Source of the DNA: Nocardia vaccinii NBRC 15922
GTDB lineage: Bacteria > Actinomycetota > Actinomycetes > Mycobacteriales > Mycobacteriaceae
Assembly: GCF_001613305.1 (NCBI RefSeq)
Contig: NZ_BDCC01000062.1
Span: 45,536 to 109,535, forward strand
Length of the DNA: 64,000 nucleotides
Direction of reading: 5' to 3'
The notes under the pieces are model-generated. The model was given only the letters and a program-made list of their open reading frames with translations, made no database searches and was not told the DNA's origin. The translations under genes were made by a program, and so were the position numbers. Shown piece by piece: positions 16,401-24,326 of this stretch (positions are counted from its first letter, which is position 1; the number at the start of each line of letters is the position of its first letter).

Positions 16401-17048
16401 TCAGTTGTCGCGCACCGTGATTCCCGCCGCACGCGCGAAAGCGGGGGCAAGGTCCAACAGTTGCGGCGTACTCACCGTCGCGCCTCGAAGCGAATCGATT
16501 CCGGCGGTGAGATCCAGGGTCGTCGCGCCGCGCAGATCGACATCGTGCAGGCTCGCGCCGTGCAGGGTGATCCCGTCCATGCGGCTCCCCGGAAAACTCA
16601 CCCGACGCAGCGTCGCCTCGCCGAAATCGGCGTCCCGCAGAACGCAATCGCTGAACGTCACATCCTGCAGGGAGGCATTGCGCAGGTTCACCGAATCGAA
16701 TTTGCAGCCCTCGAACCGGACTCGCCGCAACTCGGCGCCCACGGCCTCCACGCCGGACAGCGCGCATTCGACGAATTCGGAGTTCAGCCAACCACTCTGG
16801 CCCAGATTGGTGCCGATCCAACGCACTGCGCGCAACCAGACATCGTCGAACCGGCCGTACCGGAACATGCCGCCGGTGAACTGGACCGTGGTCAGCGCGG
16901 ACTCGTTGAACCGCACACCCCGCGCGTCGAGATCGGCGAAGTCGACGCCGTCGATGTGCACACTCTCGTAGTCGGAGTCGGGCTCGAGTTCCACCTGGAA
17001 CGCTTCCAGAAAGCGAGCGTACGACAGATCGGCGAGTTCACGAGGCAT
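16401..17048 (-). CDS. Pentapeptide-repeat protein
   Basis: A 215-residue protein. From about residue 35 to 180 it is built of five-residue steps with Leu/Phe at the centre (VDFADLDARGVRFNESALT, later FDSVNLRNASLQDVTF, then ATLRRVSFPGSRMDG), which fold as a right-handed square helix. Some relatives mimic DNA and protect gyrase from quinolones, but most are of unknown role. ATG 17048 comes seven bases after TAAGGT, a leaderless-type start that also offers a weak AAGG. Single gene, convergent with YczE. Confidence 0.85.
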   Translation of the reverse strand: MPRELADLSYARFLEAFQVELEPDSDYESVHIDGVDFADLDARGVRFNESALTTVQFTGGMFRYGRFDDVWLRAVRWIGTNLGQSGWLNSEFVECALSGVEAVGAELRRVRFEGCKFDSVNLRNASLQDVTFSDCVLRDADFGEATLRRVSFPGSRMDGITLHGASLHDVDLRGATTLDLTAGIDSLRGATVSTPQLLDLAPAFARAAGITVRDN

Positions 17049-17181
17049 CCCGAACACCTTAGTACTTCCGACGCGCCGCCCGTGGCCGCAACCTGCACAC
17101 GACCGCCGTACCGCTCGCAGCGCGGACCGTAATCCCTGCTCACAGATTTCGCGAAGGTCGTTGCGGCGAGGTGGATCGCAT

Positions 17182-17197
17182 GTCATCCCCGGATGAC
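17182..17197. terminator. Short hairpin downstream of the CSHD-repeat gene
   Basis: GTCATCC-CC-GGATGAC, a 7-bp perfect arm pair, lies about 90 bp after the stop of the minus-strand gene at 17287. The two-base loop is short, so the effective stem is smaller. Possible terminator; nothing else was seen between 17049 and 17286. Confidence 0.3.
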
Positions 17198-17286
17198 GCG
17201 GCGAGCCGGGCGCCAGAGGCGATGACGCACTGCCCGCGGTCCGGATGTCGACGGATCTCCGGGGCGATCGGCACGTTTTCGCCTGC

Positions 17287-17985
17287 TCAGTGCGGCGGCA
17301 GCGGGAACGGCATCGGAGGCAGCTGGATCGGCAGCTGCGGCAATTGCGGCAAGACCGGTGCCGGAGCCGGGGCGGGAGCGGGTGCGGGAGGCGGGGCCGG
17401 AGCCGGGGCGGGAGCGGGTACAGCACGCGGGGCGGGTGGCTGGGTGATGACCGGAGCCGGAGCCGGCTCGGACGGCGGCACGCGGACCGGGGCCTGCTGG
17501 ACGGTATGCGGACGCGTCGGCACAACGGGTGCGGGCAAGGGCGGGGGTGCCTCGGTGGTCATTCGGCGCTGGGTCTGGCACAACCACGCCGGTCCCGGAC
17601 CCACCACCCATTGCGCGACCAGGCCGTCGTGCGAGCAGTCCTCGCCGGCGCGATGAACCGAACTCATGATTCCCGGCGGCGCACACACCCACCGGCCATC
17701 CCGCTGCTGCCATCGGGCGGCGATGTAATCGTGCGAGCAATCGTCCCCCTCCTGATGTGGTTTGCCCGCGCCCGGCACCCCCTCGGTTCGGACCACGGGC
17801 TGCGCGCTGGGCGAAACCGTCGTGTCGGCGGCCGTGGACCGCACGTCCTGCTGCGATCGGACGGCGAGCACACCGACCACCACCGCCACCGCGAGAACCG
17901 CCACGGCAGCCACCGCCATGTACTTACCGCCGTCGCGTTCGCCGTCCGACGGCTCGTTCTCCTGTCCGCTCTCGGGTGAAGCCAT
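17287..17985 (-). CDS. Membrane-anchored protein with twin CSHD motifs and Pro/Ala-rich tail
   Basis: A 232-residue protein I do not recognise. After about 22 charged residues comes one transmembrane helix (YMAVAAVAVLAVAVVVGVL). The outside part holds two copies of a short unit, GDDCSHDYIAARWQQ...WVC and GEDCSHDGLVAQWVV...WLC, each with two Cys that could form a disulphide. The last 90 residues are Pro/Ala repeats ending in LPPMPFPLPPH, likely spanning the cell wall. ATG 17985 follows AAAGG. Transcribed alone. Confidence 0.7.
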   Translation of the reverse strand: MASPESGQENEPSDGERDGGKYMAVAAVAVLAVAVVVGVLAVRSQQDVRSTAADTTVSPSAQPVVRTEGVPGAGKPHQEGDDCSHDYIAARWQQRDGRWVCAPPGIMSSVHRAGEDCSHDGLVAQWVVGPGPAWLCQTQRRMTTEAPPPLPAPVVPTRPHTVQQAPVRVPPSEPAPAPVITQPPAPRAVPAPAPAPAPPPAPAPAPAPAPVLPQLPQLPIQLPPMPFPLPPH

Positions 17986-18101
17986 AGCCGGAACCTTTCG
18001 TCCACCAGTTGAACCGCTGATCGAAAGCCCACTTACCAGGCACGTTAACGAAGATCGCGGCACAGGGGACGGTCTGATCCGTATCTAGTTCGGATTGAGA
18101 C

Positions 18102-18503
18102 CTACGTGCGGCCGACGTCCAGATCCACGCGGACGGTCAGCAGATCGGTACCGACTGCCCCGACGACGGCGCTGTTGTACCTGGGCAGCTCGCGCATGCG
18201 GGCCTTGGCGTCGTCCTCGGGCAGCGGGTGCGCGGTCCCGGTGTACCAGCGTCCGCGCAGCCGCAGCCGCACCCGGTTGTCGGCCTGGATATTGCGGATG
18301 TACTGGGACCGCTGACCGAATTCGGAAACGAACCAGAACGAATCGCCGCGCCGGGCCCCGCCGATCGGCGTCTGCCGGGCCTGCCCACTGACGCGACCGG
18401 TGGTCTCGAGGACGGTCTGAATCGGCAGGCGGCGCAGAATCGGATTGCCGATATTTCGCTGGAAGGCGGTCACCCAGCGGTGCTGCAGGTCGGCGTTCAC
18501 CAT
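18102..18503 (-). CDS. Nitroreductase/deazaflavin (F420)-dependent oxidoreductase family protein
   Basis: A 133-residue protein of the Ddn-like split beta-barrel family that uses coenzyme F420. The TTGRVSGQARQTPIGGARRGDSFWFVSEFG block near residues 34-63 is the family core, with the barrel strands RVRLRLRGRWYTGTA following. Length matches compact members. It starts 7 bp after the SDR stop, so the two form an operon and may act on the same substrate. Catalytic role unproven. Confidence 0.8.
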   Translation of the reverse strand: MVNADLQHRWVTAFQRNIGNPILRRLPIQTVLETTGRVSGQARQTPIGGARRGDSFWFVSEFGQRSQYIRNIQADNRVRLRLRGRWYTGTAHPLPEDDAKARMRELPRYNSAVVGAVGTDLLTVRVDLDVGRT

Positions 18504-18510
18504 GTCTTCC

Positions 18511-19125
18511 TCAATCCACCGGTGTGAAATCCGAGGTCCCGTCGTCGGTCAGCGCATAGATCCCGGTGCCGAGATCGAGCGCCAGAACCGTGCGGCCGGC
18601 GGCCTCATCGATGTGGATTCGCGGCGAGTCCGGGAGCTCGGCGGGATCCGGGTAATACGTTCCGGGACCATAGAATTGGCCGTAGCGCAGCACCACGCCG
18701 CCGATCCCGAGCACCGAGGACTCCAGGAATTCCTTGGCGGCCTGGCCTTCTCCGGACATTTCCCATGCAACACTCTGCGCCACAAAGCGTTTCGCGCCAG
18801 CGGCCTGCGCAGCCGCGATCAGATTGGCGGTGCCCTCCTTGCGAATCCGCGCGTTGGCGGCGCGCCCGGCGGCCAGATCCTCGGTACGGTCGGGCAGGTC
18901 GGTGAGCTGGTGCATCACCAGATCGGGTGCGTACGACCGCACCGCCCGCTCGAGCGCCGCGGCGTCGAAGACGTCGCACAGCACCGGCTCGGCGCCGAAT
19001 CCGGCGAGCATCTCGACCTTCTCCGGTGACCGGGTCATCCCCGCCACCTGGCATCCGGCCGCAATCAACAATGGAGTCAATCGGCTACCGAGCACACCGC
19101 TCGCACCTGCCAGGAAGATCTTCAC
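18511..19125 (-). CDS. NAD(P)-dependent epimerase/dehydratase-like (extended SDR)
   Basis: About 204 residues with the N-terminal motif MKIFLAGASGVLGSRL. The mid-region NLIAAAQAAGAKRFVAQSVAWEM and LRYGQFYGPGTYY carry features of extended SDRs, but the usual YxxxK is not obvious and the protein is shorter than most (about 300), so it may be a non-catalytic NmrA-like protein. GTG 19125 lies seven bases after TAGGGT, a leaderless-type start. First gene of a pair with the F420-type protein. Confidence 0.75.
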   Translation of the reverse strand: MKIFLAGASGVLGSRLTPLLIAAGCQVAGMTRSPEKVEMLAGFGAEPVLCDVFDAAALERAVRSYAPDLVMHQLTDLPDRTEDLAAGRAANARIRKEGTANLIAAAQAAGAKRFVAQSVAWEMSGEGQAAKEFLESSVLGIGGVVLRYGQFYGPGTYYPDPAELPDSPRIHIDEAAGRTVLALDLGTGIYALTDDGTSDFTPVD

Positions 19126-19237
19126 ACAGACCACCCTAGCGACCGCCCCGGCCGCACGGCGTAGCTCGCGCGTACCCAGCGGTGGACGGCCGGATTCCCG
19201 CGTGTCTCCGCGATCGCCCGACCGCCACGGCGGTGCA

Positions 19238-19675
19238 CTACCCCACGAATTGGTGGTCGGTGCGGATACGGCCCGCCTCGTCCACCGTCAGCACATCGAA
19301 TCCCGAACCCGCCACGCTGCCGTCGGTGCGCGAGCGCCATACCCAGGTCAGCGTCACCGCGGCACCGGCCTGCATCGCGGCCTCGCCCGCCAGCTCGAAA
19401 ACGCACTGCCCCGGCTCGACGAACATCTCGTACGCACGCGAAACCCGCTGGTCCATCGCGTCGTAACCGCGAACTTCCAGGGGCGGGGCGGCTATGGCGA
19501 GGTTCGCCGCGCTATCACGAATCTGCTCCGGTGGGTTCACCAGGACCTGCACACCGTCGGCCGCCCACAACTCGCGGATCAGCTGTCGACGCGTGCGCGG
19601 ATCGGGCTCGTTCCACTGCGCGAGGTACCGGTCGGCAAGCTGCTTCAGTTCGATATCGGTGAGTTTGCTGCTCAC
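19238..19675 (-). CDS. SnoaL-like / NTF2-fold protein
   Basis: A 145-residue protein with the cone-shaped NTF2 fold pattern: helix QLADRYLAQWNEPDPRTRRQLIRELWA, then strands ending with WRSRTDGSVAGSGFDVLTVDEAGRIRTDHQFVG. Family members are cyclases, isomerases or ligand binders; the active residues cannot be assigned. GTG start. It diverges from an MmyB-like regulator across a perfect 16-bp palindrome, so that regulator probably controls it. Confidence 0.78.
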   Translation of the reverse strand: MSSKLTDIELKQLADRYLAQWNEPDPRTRRQLIRELWAADGVQVLVNPPEQIRDSAANLAIAAPPLEVRGYDAMDQRVSRAYEMFVEPGQCVFELAGEAAMQAGAAVTLTWVWRSRTDGSVAGSGFDVLTVDEAGRIRTDHQFVG

Positions 19676-19773
19676 GATATGTCCTTTCTCGGCGTCGAGC
19701 CCGATGTTCGTCTGTCCGAGCGGGGCCCGGTCGCTCGTGCGGCAGAGTCTTTCGCGCCAAACGACTGCGCGCG

Positions 19774-19789
19774 ATTCCCTCGAGGGAAT
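19774..19789. promoter_or_regulatory. Perfect 16-bp palindrome between SnoaL-like gene and regulator
   Basis: ATTCCCTC-GAGGGAAT is a perfect inverted repeat in the 140-bp divergent gap, 26 bp before the regulator start. It is the natural operator for the MmyB-like protein, controlling itself and the SnoaL-like gene. Confidence 0.6.
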
Positions 19790-19815
19790 GGCAGCGCCGC
19801 GGCGCGAGGCCGATC

Positions 19816-20613
19816 ATGAGGAGCATGACCACAGTTCTGGCCGCGCCCGCCTTCGGTCGTGAGCTGCGCCGATGGCGTCGGCTGCGGCGGTGGAGTCAGC
19901 TCGATCTCGCGATCCGCGCCGACACCACCCAGCGCCACCTGAGCTTTCTCGAACAGGGCCGCTCCCAGCCCGGACGGGCGATGGTGGTGCGGCTGGCCGA
20001 ATCGCTGAGCCTGTCGCTGCGCGAGCGCAACGGTCTGCTCGCCGCGGCCGGGTACGCTCCGATGTTCGGCGAATCTGGTATGGAGACAACGGAATTGGAG
20101 CCGATACGCACGGCGTTGCGGCAGATCCTGGACGGCCACATGCCCTATCCGGCGTTGATCGTGGATCGCCACGGGATCCTGGTCGAGTCCAATGCCGCAT
20201 TCGAGTTGTTCTTCGAGGGTTGCTCCCCCGAACTGTTGCGCGCGCCGGTCAACGTGCGGCGACTGGCCCTGCATCCCGACGGGCTCGCGCCGCGCGTACT
20301 CAACCTGCCCGAATGGGGCCGTCACGTCACCGAATCACTGCGCAACCGCGTCCGCGCCAGCCCCGACCCCGAACTGGAGGCGCTCGCCGCCGAGTTGGAG
20401 AGCTACCTCCCACCCACCGACCCGGGACCGGACTACCTCGGATTCGCCGTCCCCCTCCGCCTGCACAGCGATGCCGGTGAGCTGCGACTGATCACCACCC
20501 TCACCTCGTTCGCCACCGCCACCGACATCACCCTGTCCGAACTCCACCTCGAGGCATTCCTCCCCGCCGACGAGGCGACCGCCCGAATCCTGCGCCACCG
20601 CATCGAAGACTGA
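19816..20613 (+). CDS. MmyB-like helix-turn-helix regulator
   Basis: About 265 residues. The N-terminal XRE-type helix-turn-helix spans residues about 12-70 (LRRWRRLRRWSQLDLAIRADTTQRHLSFLEQGRSQPGR), followed by the MmyB-like ligand-binding domain (YPALIVDRHGILVESNAAFELFF near residue 112). Such regulators commonly control a divergent small enzyme. ATG 19816 has GAGG six bases upstream; ATG 19825 is an alternative. Its last codons lie in the first unit of a 107-bp tandem repeat. Confidence 0.85.
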   Translation: MRSMTTVLAAPAFGRELRRWRRLRRWSQLDLAIRADTTQRHLSFLEQGRSQPGRAMVVRLAESLSLSLRERNGLLAAAGYAPMFGESGMETTELEPIRTALRQILDGHMPYPALIVDRHGILVESNAAFELFFEGCSPELLRAPVNVRRLALHPDGLAPRVLNLPEWGRHVTESLRNRVRASPDPELEALAAELESYLPPTDPGPDYLGFAVPLRLHSDAGELRLITTLTSFATATDITLSELHLEAFLPADEATARILRHRIED

Positions 20614-20870
20614 CCCGTTCACGACTCGCCGACACCGCCCGATACACCCCACCCGGGCCAGGAACGCCGAATCGACCACGATCGACCGCTCGAATCCTGC
20701 GCCACCGCACCGGAGACCAACCCGTTCACACCTGACAAACGCCGCCCGACACCCCCACCCCGGCGCAGGAACGCCGAATCGACCACGATCCACCGCCCGA
20801 CCGACGCGCCACCGCACCGGAAACGACCCGTTCACACCGCACAGACGCCGCCGACACCGCCCGGCGGAGG
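20584..20870. repeat. 107-bp tandem repeat, about 2.7 units
   Basis: GCGCCACCGCA recurs at 20592, 20699 and 20806, exactly 107 bp apart, with long matching stretches such as AACGCCGAATCGACCACGAT in units 1 and 2 and CCCGTTCACA in units 2 and 3. Unit 1 includes the last codons of the MmyB-like gene; the rest fills the 323-bp gap before the LysR gene, which contains nothing else recognisable. Confidence 0.8.
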
Positions 20871-20936
20871 ACAGGCGCTCGCCGGAACCGGCCGCCCGCC
20901 ACGCCCGATGATCCCGGGAGCGCCGGGCGATTCCGC

Positions 20937-21854
20937 TCACCAACCGCGACCCGCTGCAAGCAGGGCTCGGCGTACGGCATCGACGTCGGGGAGTGGGGGC
21001 GCACCGATGCGGCGGGCCAGGAATGCGGTGTTGATCGGCGGGTCCTCGGGGTCGAGCAGCGCTACCAGTTCGCCCGAAACCAATTGTGCGGCAACCAGAT
21101 AACGTGGCAGGACGCTGATTCCCGCACCCGCGGCGACCAGGGCGGTCAGGGCGCGCAGATCCGCGGCGACCACGGCCGGTTCGGCATCGAGCCGGGTATG
21201 GAAAACGTGCCGCCAGTAGCGGCGCAGGATCGGCAGATCCGCGGCGTAGCTCAGCAGCGGGACGGCCGCCAGGGCGGCGGGTCCCGCCGACCGAAGCCGC
21301 AGCGTATCGATACCCGCGGCCACGGTGGGCGCGGCGACCAGGACGAATTCCTCGTCCGTCAGGACCTCGGCGTGGACCGTGCGCCCGCGCGGGCGGATCA
21401 CCGAAACCACCAGGTCGTACTGTCCGGTGCGCAGCCCGGCCAGCAAGTCCTCGGCCAGGCCGGTGGTCACGGTGAGCCGCACGTTCCGGGCCACCAACGG
21501 CGCCAGCGCGGGCAGCACCAGCGCGGCCAGCATCTCCGCGGGACCGGCCAATCGCACCGGCGGTTGCGCGACCGGCGGTTGCGCGACGCCCCCGGCGATC
21601 GCCTCGAGCGCATCCATCGGCCCGGCCAGGCGCGCGGCCAGTTCCTCGGCCGCCGCCGTGGGCGCGACACCGCGCGGCAGGCGTTCGAAAAGCTGTCTTC
21701 CCAAACACTTTTCGAGCAGACGCAACTGCGTGGTCACGGTGGGCTGGGACAGCCCGACCAACCGCGCCGCCGCCGTCACCGAACCCGCCCGGTAGACCGC
21801 CAGAAAGGTACGCAGTTGAATCAGGTCCAGGCCGCCCTCCGCACCGTGTTCCAC
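20937..21854 (-). CDS. LysR-family transcriptional regulator
   Basis: A 305-residue LysR-type regulator. The N-terminal winged helix is LIQLRTFLAVYRAGSVTAAARLVGLSQPTVTTQLRLLE (residues about 11-48); the rest is the two-lobed effector domain with VRLTVTTG and the late GISVLPRYLV strand. GTG 21854 is the furthest start that keeps the fold. It lies 66 bp after the methyltransferase on the same strand, not divergent from a target, so its regulon is unclear. Confidence 0.87.
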   Translation of the reverse strand: MEHGAEGGLDLIQLRTFLAVYRAGSVTAAARLVGLSQPTVTTQLRLLEKCLGRQLFERLPRGVAPTAAAEELAARLAGPMDALEAIAGGVAQPPVAQPPVRLAGPAEMLAALVLPALAPLVARNVRLTVTTGLAEDLLAGLRTGQYDLVVSVIRPRGRTVHAEVLTDEEFVLVAAPTVAAGIDTLRLRSAGPAALAAVPLLSYAADLPILRRYWRHVFHTRLDAEPAVVAADLRALTALVAAGAGISVLPRYLVAAQLVSGELVALLDPEDPPINTAFLARRIGAPPLPDVDAVRRALLAAGRGW

Positions 21855-21920
21855 CGCCCACCTCGTCCACTCGAACCCACCGCGCCCGGCCGGTCACACC
21901 GGCGCCGTCGGGCTCGGAGT

Positions 21921-22673
21921 CTATTGAGCGGCCCCCGCCTGCACCGCACCGCCTCCCGCGGGCGTCGGCACCGGCTTACGGGCGGTCAGAATTCCGGTCG
22001 AATACCGGCTCGCCGTGAAATCGGGGGCCTCGAATCCCACCGCGCGCAATAGATCCGAGTACCGGCGGACATCGACCACGGACGCCGGATCAGGCTGTGC
22101 CCCGTGGCCGTGTGCATCCGGGCGAGTATGCCCGTGCCGCTTACGGCGCCCCACCAGCGCCGCGAGAACGCGCATCACCCCACTGTGCTGGACATCGGCG
22201 TCGGCGAGCAGGAGCAGCCCACCGGGGCGCAACACCCGCCACATCTGCGCGAGCGCCTCCTCCCGCCCGTGCGGTGCGATGTGGTGCATGACGAAGGTGC
22301 AGGTGACAATGTCGAATTCGGCATCGCCCGCCGGAAGGGACTGTGCTGTGGCGATATCGAAACGGCAGTTCGGCTCTCGGGTGTGCGCGCGGGCGTAGTC
22401 GACCATCGCCGCGGACGGATCGACGCCGAGGACGGCCCCTCCGGGGCCCACCGCGGCTCCCAGCACCTGCGCGAGTTTACCTGGGCCACAGCCGATATCG
22501 AGCACACGATCACCGGGGCCCGCACCGCTCGAGAGCGCGAGTTCGGCCAGCAGCCGCGAACGTCGGCGGCCGAAGATCAGCAAGGTGAGCAGGTTGTAGC
22601 GGCGCGGGCTGGTGATCAGCAGTCCGGCATCGTCGGGAACGGTCACGGGAAGCAGTTGTACGTTTCGGGACAT
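21921..22673 (-). CDS. Class I SAM-dependent methyltransferase
   Basis: A 250-residue methyltransferase with motif I DRVLDIGCGPGKLAQVLGAAV (near residue 57), acidic motif LGVDPSAAM, motif DIVTCTFVMHHIAPHGREEAL and post-motif RVLRPGGLLLLADAD, typical of the UbiE/MerT type. A His-rich loop GRRKRHGHTRPDAHGHG near residue 180 is unusual. ATG 22673 has no clear Shine-Dalgarno. It diverges from a TetR gene 105 bp away, the probable repressor. Substrate unknown. Confidence 0.85.
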   Translation of the reverse strand: MSRNVQLLPVTVPDDAGLLITSPRRYNLLTLLIFGRRRSRLLAELALSSGAGPGDRVLDIGCGPGKLAQVLGAAVGPGGAVLGVDPSAAMVDYARAHTREPNCRFDIATAQSLPAGDAEFDIVTCTFVMHHIAPHGREEALAQMWRVLRPGGLLLLADADVQHSGVMRVLAALVGRRKRHGHTRPDAHGHGAQPDPASVVDVRRYSDLLRAVGFEAPDFTASRYSTGILTARKPVPTPAGGGAVQAGAAQ

Positions 22674-22736
22674 GAGTTCAGGATCGAAGCCGGGACGGTC
22701 TCGTACCAGAACCGAAATACGCCGATCCGTTCGATT

Positions 22737-22763
22737 CCGGACACATCCACGGAGATTGTCCGG
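22737..22763. promoter_or_regulatory. Inverted repeat before the TetR gene
   Basis: CCGGACA-N13-TGTCCGG gives two perfect 7-bp arms in the methyltransferase/TetR divergent gap, ending 15 bp before the TetR start. Candidate operator; the spacing is wider than in the operators at 5630-5668. Confidence 0.45.
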
Positions 22764-22778
22764 CTCCAGGAGGCACTG

Positions 22779-23381
22779 ATGGACCGCCGCATTCGTCGCA
22801 CCCGCGAGCTGCTGCACCGGGCCCTGATCGAGCTCATGCTCGAGCGCGGCTATGCGCGAGTCACGGTGCAGGACATCATCGACCGCGCGGATGTGGGCCG
22901 GTCCACCTTCTACGCACACTTTCGCGACAAGGACGATCTGCTCGTGGTGAGCAGCACCGAGTATCTACGCAGAGCGGTCGCCGGCGCCACGCCCGCGACC
23001 GGCTCGCCGCTCGCGCCGGCGCACACCATGTTGCGCTTGGCGGCCGATCATCCGGAGCTGTACCGGGCGCTGATCGGACCCAGAAGCCCCGCGGTACTGA
23101 TCCGGGCCACCCAGCAGATGGTGGCGAAAACCCTGACCACGCACCTGACGTCGCGTCTCGACCTGCCGGACGATGAACTCGCCGACATTGTCACCTTCCT
23201 GTCCTGGGGCCTGCTCGGGCTCATCGATTCGGTGACCGATCCGGCACATCCGACTCCTGCCGATGCGGCCTATCACCGCCTGATGTCGCTGGCCGGCCCG
23301 GGCCTGACCCGGCACGTTCGACAATCGCGCCCGGACCCGGATGAACCGGGCGACGAGGCAGCCGCGAGCGCCCACGGCTGA
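22779..23381 (+). CDS. TetR-family transcriptional regulator
   Basis: A 200-residue TetR-like protein. RALIELMLERGYARVTVQDIIDRADVGRSTFYAHFRDKDDLL covers the helix-turn-helix (about residues 14-55). The C-terminal domain resembles the TetR_C group with YRALIGPRSPAVL. ATG 22779 has CAGGAGG five bases upstream, overriding a much longer open frame. It diverges from the methyltransferase gene. The last 20 residues are charged and probably disordered. Confidence 0.86.
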   Translation: MDRRIRRTRELLHRALIELMLERGYARVTVQDIIDRADVGRSTFYAHFRDKDDLLVVSSTEYLRRAVAGATPATGSPLAPAHTMLRLAADHPELYRALIGPRSPAVLIRATQQMVAKTLTTHLTSRLDLPDDELADIVTFLSWGLLGLIDSVTDPAHPTPADAAYHRLMSLAGPGLTRHVRQSRPDPDEPGDEAAASAHG

Positions 23382-23429
23382 CCGGGCGCACGGCCCGGGA
23401 CGCGATGTTTCGGCGGGCGGAGTCATTAC

Positions 23430-23458
23430 TTGCAAACGAATACTCGTAGACGTATATT
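23430..23458 (+). promoter_or_regulatory. Promoter with overlapping PadR-type operator
   Basis: TTGCAA (23430-23435), a 17-bp spacer and TATATT (23453-23458) form a near-consensus housekeeping promoter for the PadR gene. ATAC-N8-GTAT (23440-23455), a dyad of PadR-box form, lies on the spacer and -10. CGTAGACG also repeats 14 bp apart. PadR binding here would block its own transcription. Confidence 0.7.
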
Positions 23459-23487
23459 CGTAGACGAGCAATTCGAAGGGAGTCCGG

Positions 23488-24153
23488 ATGAAACGGCGAA
23501 AGGTCGGTAACCTGCTGGCGCTGGCCGTGCTGGCCACGCTGGTCGAGGGCCCCATGCACCGGTACGAGATCGCGGCCAAGATGCGCAATCGCGGTAAGGA
23601 ACGCGATATGGACATCAAATGGGGCTCGCTCTACACCGTCGTGCAGAACCTCGAGAAACACGGCTTCCTGGAGATCGTCGGCAGCGAGCGCGACGGAGCC
23701 CGCCCCGAGCGCACCATCTACGCGCTCACCCCGGCCGGTCGCGCGGAGACCGAGGACTGGACACGAGAACTGCTCAGCACTCCGGCGCCCGTACATCACC
23801 CGTTCGTCTCCGGCCTGTCCGTCGCCGCGATCATTCCCCCGGACGAGGTGATCACCCTGCTCGAGCAGCGCAGCGAACGCCTCGGGCGGCAGATCGCCGA
23901 GGACCGCGCCGCGAGCGACGAGGTCCGGGGCACGGTCCCGCGGCTGTTCCTGATCGAGAGCGAGTTCACCATCGCGATGCTCGAGGCCGAGGTCGCCTGG
24001 GTGGACGCGCTCCGCGCGGAGATCGCCGGCGGCACCTTCCCGGACGTCGACTGGTGGCGCCACATGCACGCCGAGAACATCGACCCGCGGGAGGTCGCCG
24101 GCATGGTGGAGAGGGGGGAATTCACGCAGTCCACCGAAAGCAGCCAGGAATAA
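23488..24153 (+). CDS. PadR-family transcriptional regulator
   Basis: A 221-residue regulator. The PadR winged helix occupies residues 1-85 (LLALAVLATLVEGPMHRYEIAAKM, IKWGSLYTVVQNLEKHGFLEIV, TIYALTPAGRAE). The C-terminal 120 residues form the helical dimerisation domain of the longer PadR subfamily. GAAGGGAG precedes ATG 23488. It is followed on the same strand by an FAD monooxygenase and near an efflux pump, the usual targets of PadR regulators that sense drugs or phenolics. Confidence 0.9.
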   Translation: MKRRKVGNLLALAVLATLVEGPMHRYEIAAKMRNRGKERDMDIKWGSLYTVVQNLEKHGFLEIVGSERDGARPERTIYALTPAGRAETEDWTRELLSTPAPVHHPFVSGLSVAAIIPPDEVITLLEQRSERLGRQIAEDRAASDEVRGTVPRLFLIESEFTIAMLEAEVAWVDALRAEIAGGTFPDVDWWRHMHAENIDPREVAGMVERGEFTQSTESSQE

Positions 24154-24326
24154 CAGAAAACGAGCCCGGTCAGGTGCGGCAACACCTTTCCGAGCCCGAT
24201 TCCCTTACCGTCTCGAACCGCATTCGCGCAGGCGAACCCGGCCCAAGTGTGGCAACTACAGGATAACTGGGCTCTCCTCGCGCGAATCGGATCGGGCATT
24301 CACACCCATCCACAGGGAGAACACTC

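Noticed and set aside
17340..17420. Gly/Ala-rich repeats suggesting a PE_PGRS-like protein on the plus strand
   Set aside because: They are the complement of the Pro/Ala tail of the minus-strand membrane protein; no PE domain or start is present.
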